Shown in pieces: positions 20,260 through 29,559 of a DNA stretch of 64,000 nucleotides (positions within the stretch are counted from its first letter, which is position 1; every line of letters begins with the position of its first letter). The DNA lies in the NCBI RefSeq assembly GCF_000508085.1, contig NZ_KI669560.1:1136464-1200463 (forward strand). The letters run 5' to 3'. Made by a program: the position numbers and the translations under genes. The stretch is from Sediminibacterium sp. C3 (GTDB lineage: Bacteria > Bacteroidota > Bacteroidia > Chitinophagales > Chitinophagaceae). The notes under the pieces were generated by a model that had not been told where the DNA came from, searched no databases, and saw nothing but the letters and a program-made list of their open reading frames with translations.

Positions 20260-21339
20260 ATGAAATATTATTTAGCAATGGCATTGCTATGCTTGGTATT
20301 TTGCCAACAGGCAACTGCTCAAGGCTGCGTCGCTATAAGAGGAGCGGGCGGAGCAACTTGTAGTATTACCGGACATTTATTACACCCTGATACTACTGGA
20401 TACACAATCAGTGTGAATACCAGATATTTTAAGTCATATAAACACTTTGTAGGAACAGAGGAGCAAAAACAAAGAGTAGCACAAGGAACAGAAGTAATAA
20501 ACCATACTTTTAGTACAGATATTGGTATAACAAAAACAATTAACCGCAGATGGAGTACTGCCTTGTATATTCCTGTTATTTACAATAATCGGTCTTCTTT
20601 GTATGAACATGCCAATCGCGGAAGATTCACCACTTCTTCTTTTGGCCTGGGTGATATAAGAATAGCGGCATATGCCTGGTTAATTGACCCGGTGAAAATG
20701 TCCAAATTTAATTTGCAGGCAGGCTTGGGCATAAAGCTGCCAACAGGGGATTACCGCTATACAGATCGATTTACTACAGCTAGCAGTACAGTAGTTGGTC
20801 CCGTTGATCAATCTATACAATTAGGTGATGGTGGTACAGGATTTACTGTAGAGCTAAATGCTTTTCATCGTTTTGGAAAACGCCTGAACGCTTATGGAAA
20901 TTTTTATTACCTCATTAATCCGAGGGAACAAAATGGAGTATCTACCGCAAGAGGTGGAACACCCTCACCAACTGCAGTTTTATATACTACCGATGTAATG
21001 AGTGTTCCTGATCAATATTTAATTCGCGGTGGATTTAATTATCAAGCCGGTAAGTGGACATTATCAGGTGGGCTTAGGTTTGAATGTATTCCTGCAAGGG
21101 ATTTAATTGGCGGTAATGAAGGTTTCCGAAGACCAGGCGAAATACTAACCATTGAACCAGGTATAACCTATTCATTGAATAAGCTTAATGTATTTTTATA
21201 CGTGCCAGCTGCAATCATGCGTAATAGAACACAAAGCTACCCTGATAAAATAAGATCAGCGTTAACTGGTGTCAATTACAAGGGTGATGCAGCGTTTGCA
21301 GATTATTCAATTAATCTTGGGTTCAGCATTAAACTGTAA
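20260..21339 (+). CDS. outer-membrane beta-barrel transporter-like protein
   Basis: This 359-residue protein has a signal peptide (about 1-20, ATA|QG) and alternating amphipathic segments ending in NLGFSIKL, as expected for an outer-membrane barrel. Features such as LGDIRIAAYAWL, LQAGLGIKLPTGDYR and LSGGLRFECIPARDLIGG resemble the MetA/phenol-degradation-type barrel family. The region after the signal peptide contains several Cys/Gly residues (GCVAIRGAGGATCS), a typical N-terminal feature of these proteins in Bacteroidota. The substrate is unknown. It is convergent with the sucrose operon, with only 9 bp between stop codons and no clear terminator. Confidence 0.65.
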   Translation: MKYYLAMALLCLVFCQQATAQGCVAIRGAGGATCSITGHLLHPDTTGYTISVNTRYFKSYKHFVGTEEQKQRVAQGTEVINHTFSTDIGITKTINRRWSTALYIPVIYNNRSSLYEHANRGRFTTSSFGLGDIRIAAYAWLIDPVKMSKFNLQAGLGIKLPTGDYRYTDRFTTASSTVVGPVDQSIQLGDGGTGFTVELNAFHRFGKRLNAYGNFYYLINPREQNGVSTARGGTPSPTAVLYTTDVMSVPDQYLIRGGFNYQAGKWTLSGGLRFECIPARDLIGGNEGFRRPGEILTIEPGITYSLNKLNVFLYVPAAIMRNRTQSYPDKIRSALTGVNYKGDAAFADYSINLGFSIKL

Positions 21340-21348
21340 AAAGAAAGA

Positions 21349-23331
21349 CTACATTAACTCAAAAATTGCAAACTGGTAGGGCTCCATCACAAGGTATTCG
21401 TGATCGGGTCCTACTTTTTGTTTTTTACCCGTCCAGTGATCATGCACTTCTGTTGGCGCAAAGCCCTGTTCTTTAAATAGGTACCAGGTAATATAAGCCG
21501 CTTTACTATTGAAGTTAAACAAGCAATAATAGTGTTTGCCTTCTCCATGTCTAATGAATCCAGCCACATGAATATTGTGTGGTGTTAACCAGGTAATATT
21601 TTTCTGATCACTAAAAGCAGCAATGGATTTTCTTAATCGAATCAATTGTTGGGTAGCACTGAAAATTCGCTGCTCAACACTTCCGGCAACTTTTCTCAAA
21701 TCATTCTTTTCCCAACGAATCACCGGACGATGCATCCATCGGTTGTCGTAACTTTTTCCGGGATCAACCAAATAACTATAGTCATTGGTATATCCTACTT
21801 CATCACCATAAAATAACATGGGAATACCACCCAACAGCAGGGATTGTGCCTGCATCAGAATGATTTTGGAAATTGCAGTCTGAACAGCTGGATTGTTTGA
21901 ACCTGCATCAGAAAGACCGCTATTCAAGTCACCCGCAAGCGCTTTTTCCAGTCCGCAGAGGGAAGCTAAACTGCCGCTGATTCGGGCATCCTGTGTTTTG
22001 GGATTCACCGAAAACAGCGCACCGGATGCGGGGCTGCCAGGATAACTACCGGAATAATATTCTTTCAAAAACTTACGATGCTCATAAGCATTAAATCCAG
22101 CTGCCGCAATCATGGAATCATCGTATCCCAATCCAATATCATCGTGGCAACGGGTATAGGTAATCCAGGTTGTGCCCAATGGTTTTTGTAAAAGTTCGTG
22201 TTGAGCCGCCAGCATAACACGGGTATCACCTGTTGCCAGTGCATCCCATTGCAAAGCCATTTGTGTAGCATTGTAAGCGATATCGCATTCTTTGGCAACA
22301 AATGCATCTGTGCCAAAATATTTCATGATTTCTTTGGGTGCCACAATGGCTTCTCCTAACAATGCCATGCCTGGTGTAGCAATATGCACACAATGTTTAA
22401 TCAAACGAAGAAGGGTATGTGCTTGAGGCAGGTTCTGGCAAGTAGTACCCAATTGCTTCCAAATAAATGCAGGTGCATCAATGCGTAAAATGTCAACACC
22501 TAAATTGGCGTAGAAGAAAATATTCTCCAACATGGCACTGAATACAGCAGGATTGGTATAATTCAGATCCCATTGGTAATGATGAAAAACAGTCATTACC
22601 CATTTGTTGCATTCTGGCACAAAACTGAAACTGCCCGGTGAGGATTCCGGAAAAATTTCGGGCATGGTAGCATCCAGCTGATCGGGAATTTCTCTGTTGT
22701 CGAACATGTAAAAAAAGTCCTGATATTTTTTGTCACCCGCTTTGGCTTTTTTAGCCCACTCATGATGATGAGAAGTATGATTGAGTACAATATCAATCAT
22801 CAGATACATGCCTGCTGCTTGCATTTTTTCTTGCAAACTTTTAAATTCATTCAAGGTTCCGAAGCGTTCATCAATTTTTCTGAAATCAGAAACGGCGTAG
22901 CCACCATCGCTTTCTCCTTCCGGACTTTCAAACAGGGGCATGAGGTGCAAAAAGTTTACGCCCAGTTCCTGCAGATAGGGTAGTCGCTCTGGCATATTTT
23001 TTAAGTTGCCGGCAAAACGATCTACATATAAACTCATACCCGTAATCTGATTACTCGTAAACCAGGCGCCTTGTTCTTCTTTTAGTGCATCTCTTTTTTT
23101 GAATGCCGGTTTTCTTTGTTTATAAGTTTCAATTAAAAGCGCTAATAAATTGTCAAATGGATTTTCAATGGATTGACCATTTGTATTTCCGTAAATAGAA
23201 TAATATAGTTCCTGTAATGTATTTGCATTGGCAATCATACGTAAATAAAATGCATGATCAGGGCCGGCTATGTCCAGTAAATGGGTAAGGCAAAGTGTTT
23301 TTATTTTCTGATGCAATTCGTATTGAAACAT
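21349..23331 (-). CDS. GH13 amylosucrase-type sucrose glucosyltransferase/hydrolase
   Basis: The 660-residue protein has no signal peptide, so it is cytoplasmic. It has the amylosucrase layout: a helical N-terminal domain (1-90), then a (beta/alpha)8 GH13 barrel. Catalytic residues are Asp285 in DILRIDAP (nucleophile), Glu327 in LLGEAI (acid/base) and the HDD at 396-398 (transition-state Asp), at positions almost equal to those of the Neisseria polysaccharea enzyme. The B region (SFSFVPE, QWDLNYTNP) also fits. Amylosucrase converts sucrose into alpha-1,4-glucan plus fructose; some relatives mainly hydrolyse sucrose. It is the last gene of an operon with a fructokinase (2-bp gap) and a sucrose-type MFS permease, which strongly supports sucrose as the substrate. 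Confidence 0.9.
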   Translation of the reverse strand: MFQYELHQKIKTLCLTHLLDIAGPDHAFYLRMIANANTLQELYYSIYGNTNGQSIENPFDNLLALLIETYKQRKPAFKKRDALKEEQGAWFTSNQITGMSLYVDRFAGNLKNMPERLPYLQELGVNFLHLMPLFESPEGESDGGYAVSDFRKIDERFGTLNEFKSLQEKMQAAGMYLMIDIVLNHTSHHHEWAKKAKAGDKKYQDFFYMFDNREIPDQLDATMPEIFPESSPGSFSFVPECNKWVMTVFHHYQWDLNYTNPAVFSAMLENIFFYANLGVDILRIDAPAFIWKQLGTTCQNLPQAHTLLRLIKHCVHIATPGMALLGEAIVAPKEIMKYFGTDAFVAKECDIAYNATQMALQWDALATGDTRVMLAAQHELLQKPLGTTWITYTRCHDDIGLGYDDSMIAAAGFNAYEHRKFLKEYYSGSYPGSPASGALFSVNPKTQDARISGSLASLCGLEKALAGDLNSGLSDAGSNNPAVQTAISKIILMQAQSLLLGGIPMLFYGDEVGYTNDYSYLVDPGKSYDNRWMHRPVIRWEKNDLRKVAGSVEQRIFSATQQLIRLRKSIAAFSDQKNITWLTPHNIHVAGFIRHGEGKHYYCLFNFNSKAAYITWYLFKEQGFAPTEVHDHWTGKKQKVGPDHEYLVMEPYQFAIFELM

Positions 23332-23333
23332 AA

Positions 23334-24284
23334 TTAGTCAAAAATTTGATTATTCAAATGTTTAAAAGCTTCCATAGCTCCCATGTACTCGCAAGTTCTT
23401 GCGCCGGCTTTATTGGCATTGATGACCATATGCGACCACATTTCCAATGAAAGGTCATTGAAGGTGGCAGGTTCCAGTTTACTTAGCTGATATAAAACAG
23501 CGCCTACAAATGCATCACCTGCTCCGGTTGTATCAACGGGTTTAACTGGAATAGAAGGAATAATATGTTGTTGACCATTGTAGCCGAGTAAAGTCCCATC
23601 CTTCCCCAATGTAATAGCAAATACTCCCTTGGTTTCGTCTAATAAAATAGCTGTTGCGGCTTCCAGGGTTTCTGTGTTAGTTAACAACATGGCTTCTTCG
23701 TCACTTACTTTAAAAAAATTGCAGTTGCGTAAAAAATGCCAGCTCTGACTAACAAAAGAATCGGTATTGTTTTTAAATAATAAATGTCTGTAGTTGGGAT
23801 CAAAGCTGATGAAAATATTATGGTGTAGCGCTTTCTGAAGCAGGTGCAAATAAGCAGCCTGCAAAGGGCCTGGTAAAAAACCAGTTGCCGATCCAAAATG
23901 TATAATAGAAATATTGTTCAAGTTAATAGAATCTATATCGTCAATGGACAATTGTGCATCGGCTCCTCTGTTAAAAACAAAATCTCTTTCGCCATTATTC
24001 ATCAACGACACAAAAGCAAATGTGGTAAAATGGTTGGGGTCTTCTAACATCGCTTGAATACCCACTCCAAAAGAACGCATGGTTTCTATCAACTGATAGC
24101 CAAAAGGGTCTTTACCTACTTTGGCTGCGAGTTCCACTTTGCCACCCAGTGCAGCAATGGCAGCGGCAACATTGGTGGGAGCCCCCCCTGTCTTTTTTAA
24201 GAAGTTAGATCCCTCCGATAAAGGCATTCCTTTATCTGTGCAGATCATATCAATTAAGGCTTCTCCAATACAAAGAATTTTCAT
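23334..24284 (-). CDS. PfkB-family fructokinase
   Basis: This 316-residue sugar kinase has the PfkB N-terminal signature (KKTGGAPTNVAAAIAALGG, about residues 30-48) and the C-terminal ATP/anion-hole motif DTTGAGDAFVGA (about 249-260), whose Asp is the catalytic base. FDPNYR is typical of fructokinases. It phosphorylates fructose at the expense of ATP in the cytoplasm. Its position between amylosucrase and the MFS permease indicates that it handles the fructose released from sucrose. Confidence 0.9.
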   Translation of the reverse strand: MKILCIGEALIDMICTDKGMPLSEGSNFLKKTGGAPTNVAAAIAALGGKVELAAKVGKDPFGYQLIETMRSFGVGIQAMLEDPNHFTTFAFVSLMNNGERDFVFNRGADAQLSIDDIDSINLNNISIIHFGSATGFLPGPLQAAYLHLLQKALHHNIFISFDPNYRHLLFKNNTDSFVSQSWHFLRNCNFFKVSDEEAMLLTNTETLEAATAILLDETKGVFAITLGKDGTLLGYNGQQHIIPSIPVKPVDTTGAGDAFVGAVLYQLSKLEPATFNDLSLEMWSHMVINANKAGARTCEYMGAMEAFKHLNNQIFD

Positions 24285-24295
24285 ACAATTATTTT

Positions 24296-25630
24296 TTAAT
24301 GGCCCCCCGAAGAAACCGCCTGCAGTTCTCCTTCAGGTTTAACATCTTTAATAAGCAAAGTGGCTGCACAAGCTAGTAATAATAATACACCTGCAAAAGA
24401 AATGGCTTTGCCAGAGTCGTTATTTAAATGGTGTTCCATAACGAAGCCAAAGCTAGTAGTTTGTAATATCATCGGAATCACAATCATCATATTGATGATT
24501 CCCATATATACGCCGTATTTTTCTTTAGGAATATCATTCACCACCATCAGGTAAGGTATGCCCATCATGCTAGCCCATGCAATGCCAAATCCTGCCATCG
24601 GAACAAACAAAAGATACTTGTTTTCAATTTGAGGAAACCACAATAGTGCAAGGCCTGCCATCAATAAACAAACCACATGTACTTTTTTAGGACTGAATTT
24701 TTTAGCCATCCATACCAAGGCAAAAGCAGATAAAAAAGTTACCACATTGTACCATCCATTCACTAAGCCTGCCCATCCCACTGCTTCTTCATACAATGCT
24801 TTGTTTTCTGTTGGACTGGTTTTCCAAACAGACTGAGCAATACTCTTAGACGCATTTTGCCAATAACAAAACAAAGCATACCATTGAAACAGATATACCA
24901 ATGCTAGTTTCCACATCACTGCGGGCATATGAATGATGGCTTCCCCAATTTCTATAAAGGGTTGAAGCAACCCTTTTTTCTGTGCACGAAGAGCGGACAG
25001 TTCTTCTGGAGTAGGAGGTATCTCCGGCGTTTTAGAAATGCTCCACAACACAGAACTAATAGAACAAAGAGATCCTAGAAAGAAAGAGCCAAATACCCAG
25101 TAAGGAATGGCACCATGCTGACCCGGAATATATTTCTGAAAAAGAAAAAGAGAAATATTGGCCAGGGTAATGCCCAGACCGGTGAAAAAACTCTGCGTTA
25201 AAAATCCGGTAGCCAGCTGATCGCTAGGCAACTTATCTGCAATAAATGCACGGTAAGGTTCCATGGCGGTATTGTTGGCCGCATCTAACACCCATAACAA
25301 ACCTGCAGCCATCCACAAGGTTGAGCTGAATGGATAGAGAAACAAACAAAGACTGCAGAACAAAGCGCCAATAAAGAAATAAGGTTTTCTTCTCCCGAAA
25401 CGGGGATGCCAGGTACGGTCACTCAACACGCCAATAATCGGTTGTATTAATAAACCTGTCATAGGACCTGCCAAATTCAGCAAGGGTATTTCATCGGGCT
25501 TGGCACCTAAAAAATCATAGATTGGATTCACAGCACTCTGCTGTAAGCCAAAGCTGTATTGTATTCCAAAGAAACCCACATTCATGTTAATGATTTGCAT
25601 GAAGCTGAGTTTGGGCTTGCTCAATTGCAT
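24296..25630 (-). CDS. MFS sucrose/maltose-type sugar permease
   Basis: This is a 444-residue, 12-helix major-facilitator permease. The segment [20 protein letters not shown] between helices 2 and 3 (about residues 58-77) is the conserved loop of the SLC45/plant-sucrose-transporter branch. The start at the ATG before QLSKPKLSF is chosen because the open frame upstream of it reads through the divergent promoter region. It probably imports sucrose with protons across the inner membrane. It is the first gene of the operon, 11 bp before the fructokinase. Because Bacteroidota also need an outer-membrane route, a porin or barrel elsewhere must supply sucrose. Confidence 0.85.
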   Translation of the reverse strand: MQLSKPKLSFMQIINMNVGFFGIQYSFGLQQSAVNPIYDFLGAKPDEIPLLNLAGPMTGLLIQPIIGVLSDRTWHPRFGRRKPYFFIGALFCSLCLFLYPFSSTLWMAAGLLWVLDAANNTAMEPYRAFIADKLPSDQLATGFLTQSFFTGLGITLANISLFLFQKYIPGQHGAIPYWVFGSFFLGSLCSISSVLWSISKTPEIPPTPEELSALRAQKKGLLQPFIEIGEAIIHMPAVMWKLALVYLFQWYALFCYWQNASKSIAQSVWKTSPTENKALYEEAVGWAGLVNGWYNVVTFLSAFALVWMAKKFSPKKVHVVCLLMAGLALLWFPQIENKYLLFVPMAGFGIAWASMMGIPYLMVVNDIPKEKYGVYMGIINMMIVIPMILQTTSFGFVMEHHLNNDSGKAISFAGVLLLLACAATLLIKDVKPEGELQAVSSGGH

Positions 25631-25696
25631 AGATAATATGTTAGTCTCTAAAAATAATGAATTGAAGGCAAAAAAACATCCGCAGTGAAAATTGGC

Positions 25697-25704
25697 TAAA
25701 TTTG
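25697..25704 (+). promoter_or_regulatory. -7 promoter box, predicted leaderless start
   Basis: TAAATTTG matches TAnnTTTG exactly and lies four bases before the ATG at 25709. No good -33 TTTG is seen at the expected distance. Confidence 0.5.
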
Positions 25705-25708
25705 CAAA

Positions 25709-26188
25709 ATGCAACATGCTTTTACCTACGAGAAGAAAAAAGTGATACAAGGGCTTCGGTACCATTTTGTGCAAAGACCCGAAGTGAAAGTATTGGTTGT
25801 ATTGGTAAATGTATTTGCTATTGTTGCAGCCATCCTTTTTTACAGTAAAAAAATAAGACCCGAACCCTTTTTACTGGGTTCATTTATCTGGGTAATTATG
25901 ATGGCCAGTTTCTGGTATATTTTGCCGAATTCTATTTATAAGCAAGCGAAAGATACCTTCCTTGATCGGTTTACCATTGCTTTTAAAGACAATGGCGTTA
26001 CCCTCGAAAATGAAAAAGGGTATAAGCACTGGAACTGGAACGAGTTCTCTCATTATTTTGAAAGTCCTCATTTCTTTCATCTGTACTTTAATGCCAAGTC
26101 TTTTTTTATGGTGCCCAAAGAAGGAATGGGAGATGAGTTCCGCCACGAACTCAGGGGTGCACTAAAAAAAGGCATTGCTTCAAAGTAG
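25709..26188 (+). CDS. YcxB-like membrane protein
   Basis: The 159-residue protein has two adjacent transmembrane helices (about residues 28-45 and 53-72) followed by a YcxB-type cytoplasmic domain: FKDNGVTLENEKGYKHWNWNEF then FHLYFNAKSFFMVPKEGM. The family consists of small membrane proteins of unknown function, with a PH-like tail. It is transcribed divergently from the sucrose operon. A perfect -7 box ends four bases before its ATG. Confidence 0.7.
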   Translation: MQHAFTYEKKKVIQGLRYHFVQRPEVKVLVVLVNVFAIVAAILFYSKKIRPEPFLLGSFIWVIMMASFWYILPNSIYKQAKDTFLDRFTIAFKDNGVTLENEKGYKHWNWNEFSHYFESPHFFHLYFNAKSFFMVPKEGMGDEFRHELRGALKKGIASK

Positions 26189-26242
26189 GGTTTGGCCATC
26201 GGTGGAACCTGTTTAATTTATCCCCGATTTCAATCCCCCCAA

Positions 26243-26677
26243 CTAATCCGAAAGTTCCTTGCCCATGATTACATGGGGAATGGTGAGTTCAATAAAGGGT
26301 TCGCTCATTACTTCGTATCCCAGTTTTTCAAAAAAATGGATGGAATCTTTGCGGGCATGCATGATGATTTTTTCAAAGCGATTATCGCGGGCCAGGTTTT
26401 CGGCAAACTGCACCATGGCTCTGCCAATTCCCTTACCCTGTAATCCGGATAATACAGCCAGCTGACGCAAACGGACGGTATCGGGCGCAACTTTTACCAG
26501 CATGCAGCAGGCCTCCATGATACCTTCATCGGTATAGGCCAATAAAATATGATTCTTTTCTTCGGCCAGTTCTTCCGCACCAAAATCCAGGCCTAGGGGT
26601 TTACGCAACAACTGGCGTCTCAATGCTACCATTTGTTCGTATTCTGCGGAACCGTGCTGAATCATTTTTAGTGCCAT
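26243..26677 (-). CDS. GNAT-family N-acetyltransferase
   Basis: This is a 144-residue single-domain GNAT enzyme. The acetyl-CoA binding motif A is clear: LRQLAVLSGLQGKGIGRAMV (about residues 70-89, Q-x-x-G-x-G), followed by FFEKLGYEV, the usual motif B (about 115-123). It transfers an acetyl group from acetyl-CoA to an unidentified amine. The gene stands alone on the minus strand between the YcxB-like gene and acpP and shares its upstream region with acpP. Confidence 0.85.
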   Translation of the reverse strand: MALKMIQHGSAEYEQMVALRRQLLRKPLGLDFGAEELAEEKNHILLAYTDEGIMEACCMLVKVAPDTVRLRQLAVLSGLQGKGIGRAMVQFAENLARDNRFEKIIMHARKDSIHFFEKLGYEVMSEPFIELTIPHVIMGKELSD

Positions 26678-26702
26678 AATACTAATATAACCATAAAATA
26701 CA

Positions 26703-26710
26703 TATTTTTG
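26703..26710 (+). promoter_or_regulatory. -7 box of the acpP promoter
   Basis: TATTTTTG matches TAnnTTTG exactly, 24 bases before the acpP ATG. It predicts a leader of about 20 nt. The -33 region is not convincing. Confidence 0.5.
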
Positions 26711-26734
26711 CCGCAGTAAACAAAAACTTTTACA

Positions 26735-26971
26735 ATGTCAGACATCGCAACAAGAGTAAAGAAAATCATCGTAGACAAATTGGGCGTAGACGAAGCAGAA
26801 GTAACCAATGAAGCTTCTTTTACCAACGATCTAGGTGCAGATTCTTTGGACACCGTTGAATTAATTATGGAATTCGAAAAGGAATTCAACATCTCTATTC
26901 CTGATGAGCAGGCTGAAACCATCACTACTGTAGGTCAGGCTGTTGCTTATTTAGAAGAGCACGCTAAGTAA
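26735..26971 (+). CDS. acpP: acyl carrier protein
   Basis: This 78-residue acidic protein carries growing acyl chains in fatty-acid synthesis. The phosphopantetheine site is Ser37 in [14 protein letters not shown]. The length and the helical pattern ([14 protein letters not shown]) are canonical. It heads the conserved acpP-fabF-rnc gene order. A 13-bp perfect hairpin lies between it and fabF, which could allow acpP mRNA to accumulate more than fabF-rnc mRNA, as suits a very abundant protein. Confidence 0.98.
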   Translation: MSDIATRVKKIIVDKLGVDEAEVTNEASFTNDLGADSLDTVELIMEFEKEFNISIPDEQAETITTVGQAVAYLEEHAK

Positions 26972-26997
26972 GATATCTATTTAGTTAGGAATAATTT

Positions 26998-27034
26998 TAA
27001 TCCGCCTTCTGATCGAATGTTAGAAGGCGGATTA
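26998..27034 (+). promoter_or_regulatory. intercistronic hairpin between acpP and fabF
   Basis: There is a perfect 13-bp stem TAATCCGCCTTCT (26998-27010) / AGAAGGCGGATTA (27022-27034) with an 11-nt loop. No T-run follows, so it is not a standard terminator. It may be an attenuator or an RNA 3'-end stabiliser. Confidence 0.7.
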
Positions 27035-27055
27035 TAACATAAACAGGTTTGTTGT

Positions 27056-28309
27056 ATGCAATTAAAGCGCGTAGTTGTTACAGGTATTGGTACTATTACT
27101 CCTATTGGTAATAATCTGGAAGATTATTGGCAAGGGTTACTGAATGGTATTTCCGGTGCTGCACCTATCACTTTATTTGATGCAAGTAAATTCAAAACCC
27201 GTTTTGCCTGTGAAATCAAGGGATTTGACCCCACTACTTTCATGGAGAAAAAAGAAGCCAGAAAGCTGGATCGCTTTGCACAATTAGCAATATATGCAAG
27301 TGATATGGCCGTGGCCGACGCCAAAATATCTGCAGAAAATATTGATGCAGACAGAGTAGGGGTGATTTTCGCCAGCGGTATTGGAGGTCTCCGTACTTTC
27401 CAGGAAGAGATGATGAATTTTGCAGGCGGCGACGGTACGCCCAGATTCAATCCTTTCTTTATTCCTAAAATGATTTTAGATATCGCAGCGGGTCAGATTT
27501 CCATGCGTCATGGATTTCGCGGACCCAACTTTGCTGTGGTAAGTGCCTGTGCATCCAGCACCAATGGCATTATTGCAGCAGTAGATACCATTCGCTTAGG
27601 CAAGGCCGATATCATTATTAGTGGTGGATCAGAAGCCGTTATTAGTGAAGCAGGCGTTGGAGGATTTAACTCCATGAAAGCCATGAGCGAAAGAAACGAT
27701 GATCCAGCAACAGCCAGCAGACCTTATGACAAAGACAGAGATGGATTTGTAATGGGAGAAGCAGCCGGTTGCTTGGTATTAGAAGAATACGAACACGCCG
27801 TTAAGCGTGGTGCAAAAATTTATTGTGAGATTGCTGGTGGCGGCGCCACTGCAGATGCATACCATTTAACCGCTCCACATCCGGAAGGATTGGGTGCGCG
27901 TAACGTAATGGCTGCTGCATTAAAAGATGCAGGTATGCAGCCAGATGAAATTGATTATATCAATACCCATGGAACTTCTACTCCATTAGGAGATGGTGCA
28001 GAAGTGAAAGCGATTACTGAAGTGTTTGGTAGCCATGCGTATAATTTAAATATCAGTGCAACCAAATCTATGACCGGACATTGCTTAGGTGCAGCCGGCG
28101 TAATAGAAGCCATCGCATGCATTCAGAGTGTGATTCATGATATTGTTCCCCCTACAATTAATCACTTCACAGATGATCCTGAACTGGATCCGAAATTGAA
28201 TTTTACTTTCAACAAGCCACAGCAAAAAATTGTACGTGCTGCTTTGAGTAATACATTCGGATTTGGCGGACACAATGCCTGTGTGATCGTGAAAAAATTC
28301 GTAGCATAA
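27056..28309 (+). CDS. fabF: beta-ketoacyl-ACP synthase II
   Basis: The 417-residue condensing enzyme extends acyl-ACP with malonyl-ACP in the cytoplasm. The Cys-His-His triad is visible: Cys165 (VSACASSTN), His305 (NTHGTST) and His342 (TGHCLGAAG), matching the E. coli FabF positions 163/303/340 within two residues. The length is full. It lies between acpP and rnc, an ordinary arrangement across bacteria. Confidence 0.97.
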   Translation: MQLKRVVVTGIGTITPIGNNLEDYWQGLLNGISGAAPITLFDASKFKTRFACEIKGFDPTTFMEKKEARKLDRFAQLAIYASDMAVADAKISAENIDADRVGVIFASGIGGLRTFQEEMMNFAGGDGTPRFNPFFIPKMILDIAAGQISMRHGFRGPNFAVVSACASSTNGIIAAVDTIRLGKADIIISGGSEAVISEAGVGGFNSMKAMSERNDDPATASRPYDKDRDGFVMGEAAGCLVLEEYEHAVKRGAKIYCEIAGGGATADAYHLTAPHPEGLGARNVMAAALKDAGMQPDEIDYINTHGTSTPLGDGAEVKAITEVFGSHAYNLNISATKSMTGHCLGAAGVIEAIACIQSVIHDIVPPTINHFTDDPELDPKLNFTFNKPQQKIVRAALSNTFGFGGHNACVIVKKFVA

Positions 28310-28312
28310 CAA

Positions 28313-29020
28313 GTGCAATTTTTAATAAAGCTATTTAAACCCAAAGCTGCTTCTGCATTTGAAGAACAGCTCAGCAATATGCTTGGCATCAGGCCGGGTA
28401 ATTTGCAATTGTATCGCAGTGCCCTGAGTCATCGCTCTGTTAAGGAAACCCCTGATGAAAACAATGAGCGGCTTGAGTTTCTGGGAGATGCGGTACTGAG
28501 TGCGGTTGTAGCCGATTATCTTTTTAAATTATATCCTTACAAAGGCGAGGGATTCCTGACGGAAATGCGATCTAAAATGGTGAACCGTCAGCAGCTGAAT
28601 GATATAGCCCTGAAAATGGGTCTGCGCAAATTAACTTTCTACAACAAGTTCGACAATGCTTTAAAGGGTAGTCAGATTTTTGGGAATACGCTGGAAGCAT
28701 TAATAGGAGCCGTATACTTAGACAAGGGATATCCCAAAACCCAGAGCTGGATTCTGAAACAGATCGTGATTCCGCATTTGTTTATGGAAGACCTGGAAGT
28801 GATTGATATCAATCTGAAAAACAAACTGATTGGCTGGGCCAATAAAAACGGCAAGACCATTACGTTTGAAATGGCCGATGAAAAGTTAGAAGGCAACCGC
28901 CGCGTATTCACCATGAATGCCGTACTTGATGGTGAAATATTTGCACAGGGAAAAGCCGGTAACAAAAAAGACGCCAGTCAGATAGCCGCGCAGGTCGCAA
29001 TAGAAAAACTAGGATTATAG
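28313..29020 (+). CDS. rnc: ribonuclease III
   Basis: This is a 235-residue dsRNA endonuclease that processes rRNA and mRNA. The catalytic signature NERLEFLGDAVL lies at residues 51-62, and the second acidic cluster (GNTLEALIGAVYLD) at about 123-136. A dsRNA-binding domain fills the C-terminus (GNRRVFTMNAVLDGE, KKDASQIAAQVAIEKL). The start is GTG, 3 bp after the fabF stop, which indicates tight coupling. The 3' end overlaps the convergent mce gene by 6 bp. Confidence 0.95.
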   Translation: MQFLIKLFKPKAASAFEEQLSNMLGIRPGNLQLYRSALSHRSVKETPDENNERLEFLGDAVLSAVVADYLFKLYPYKGEGFLTEMRSKMVNRQQLNDIALKMGLRKLTFYNKFDNALKGSQIFGNTLEALIGAVYLDKGYPKTQSWILKQIVIPHLFMEDLEVIDINLKNKLIGWANKNGKTITFEMADEKLEGNRRVFTMNAVLDGEIFAQGKAGNKKDASQIAAQVAIEKLGL

Positions 29021-29437
29021 AACGTGCGCATCCGGGTGATGGATCTCCTGGCACAATTCAATTAATACCCCATTGGTTCCTTTGGGATGTAAAAAGCAAA
29101 CCAGTTTATTGTCCGCTCCTTTTTTGGGCGTTTCATTCAAAAGGGTAAACCCTTCCGCTACCAGTCGCTTCATTTCGGCATGAATATCGGTAACGTCAAA
29201 AGCAATATGGTGCATGCCTTCTCCTTTTTTGCTGATGTATTTGGCAATCACCCCTTCCGGATCGGTAGAAGCCACCAGTTCAATTTTGGATTCCCCGGTT
29301 TTAAAAAAAGCCGTCATTACTTTTTCTGAAGCCACTTCTTCGGTTTTATAGCAGGGGGTATTGAGCAATTTTTCAAAAACCGGGATACTTACAGAGAGGT
29401 CATTTACCGCGATTCCAATATGTTCAATTTTATTCAT
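29015..29437 (-). CDS. mce: methylmalonyl-CoA epimerase
   Basis: The 140-residue VOC-superfamily enzyme interconverts (R)- and (S)-methylmalonyl-CoA in propionate metabolism. Metal ligands fit His6 (EHIGIAV), His77 (MHHIAFDV) and Glu127 (VLIELCQE). The ATG before NKIEHIG is chosen because the family always starts just before this strand; the open frame continues 22 codons upstream without homology. The small B12-binding mutase subunit of the same pathway is at 50452-50859, not adjacent. Confidence 0.9.
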   Translation of the reverse strand: MNKIEHIGIAVNDLSVSIPVFEKLLNTPCYKTEEVASEKVMTAFFKTGESKIELVASTDPEGVIAKYISKKGEGMHHIAFDVTDIHAEMKRLVAEGFTLLNETPKKGADNKLVCFLHPKGTNGVLIELCQEIHHPDAHVL

Positions 29438-29523
29438 GATGATTTTTTTATATATGGGGTTACGAATTGAGGAAAAACAACTCCTGTGTACCTCCTGCGC
29501 CAAAATTATAGAACCTATTGTTA

Positions 29524-29531
29524 TACTTTTG
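29524..29531 (+). promoter_or_regulatory. -7 box of the isc operon
   Basis: TACTTTTG matches TAnnTTTG exactly, 28 bases before the iscS ATG. No IscR-type regulator gene is present nearby. Confidence 0.5.
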
Positions 29532-29559
29532 CGTTATAAGCAAAAACAAGCAATCATTT

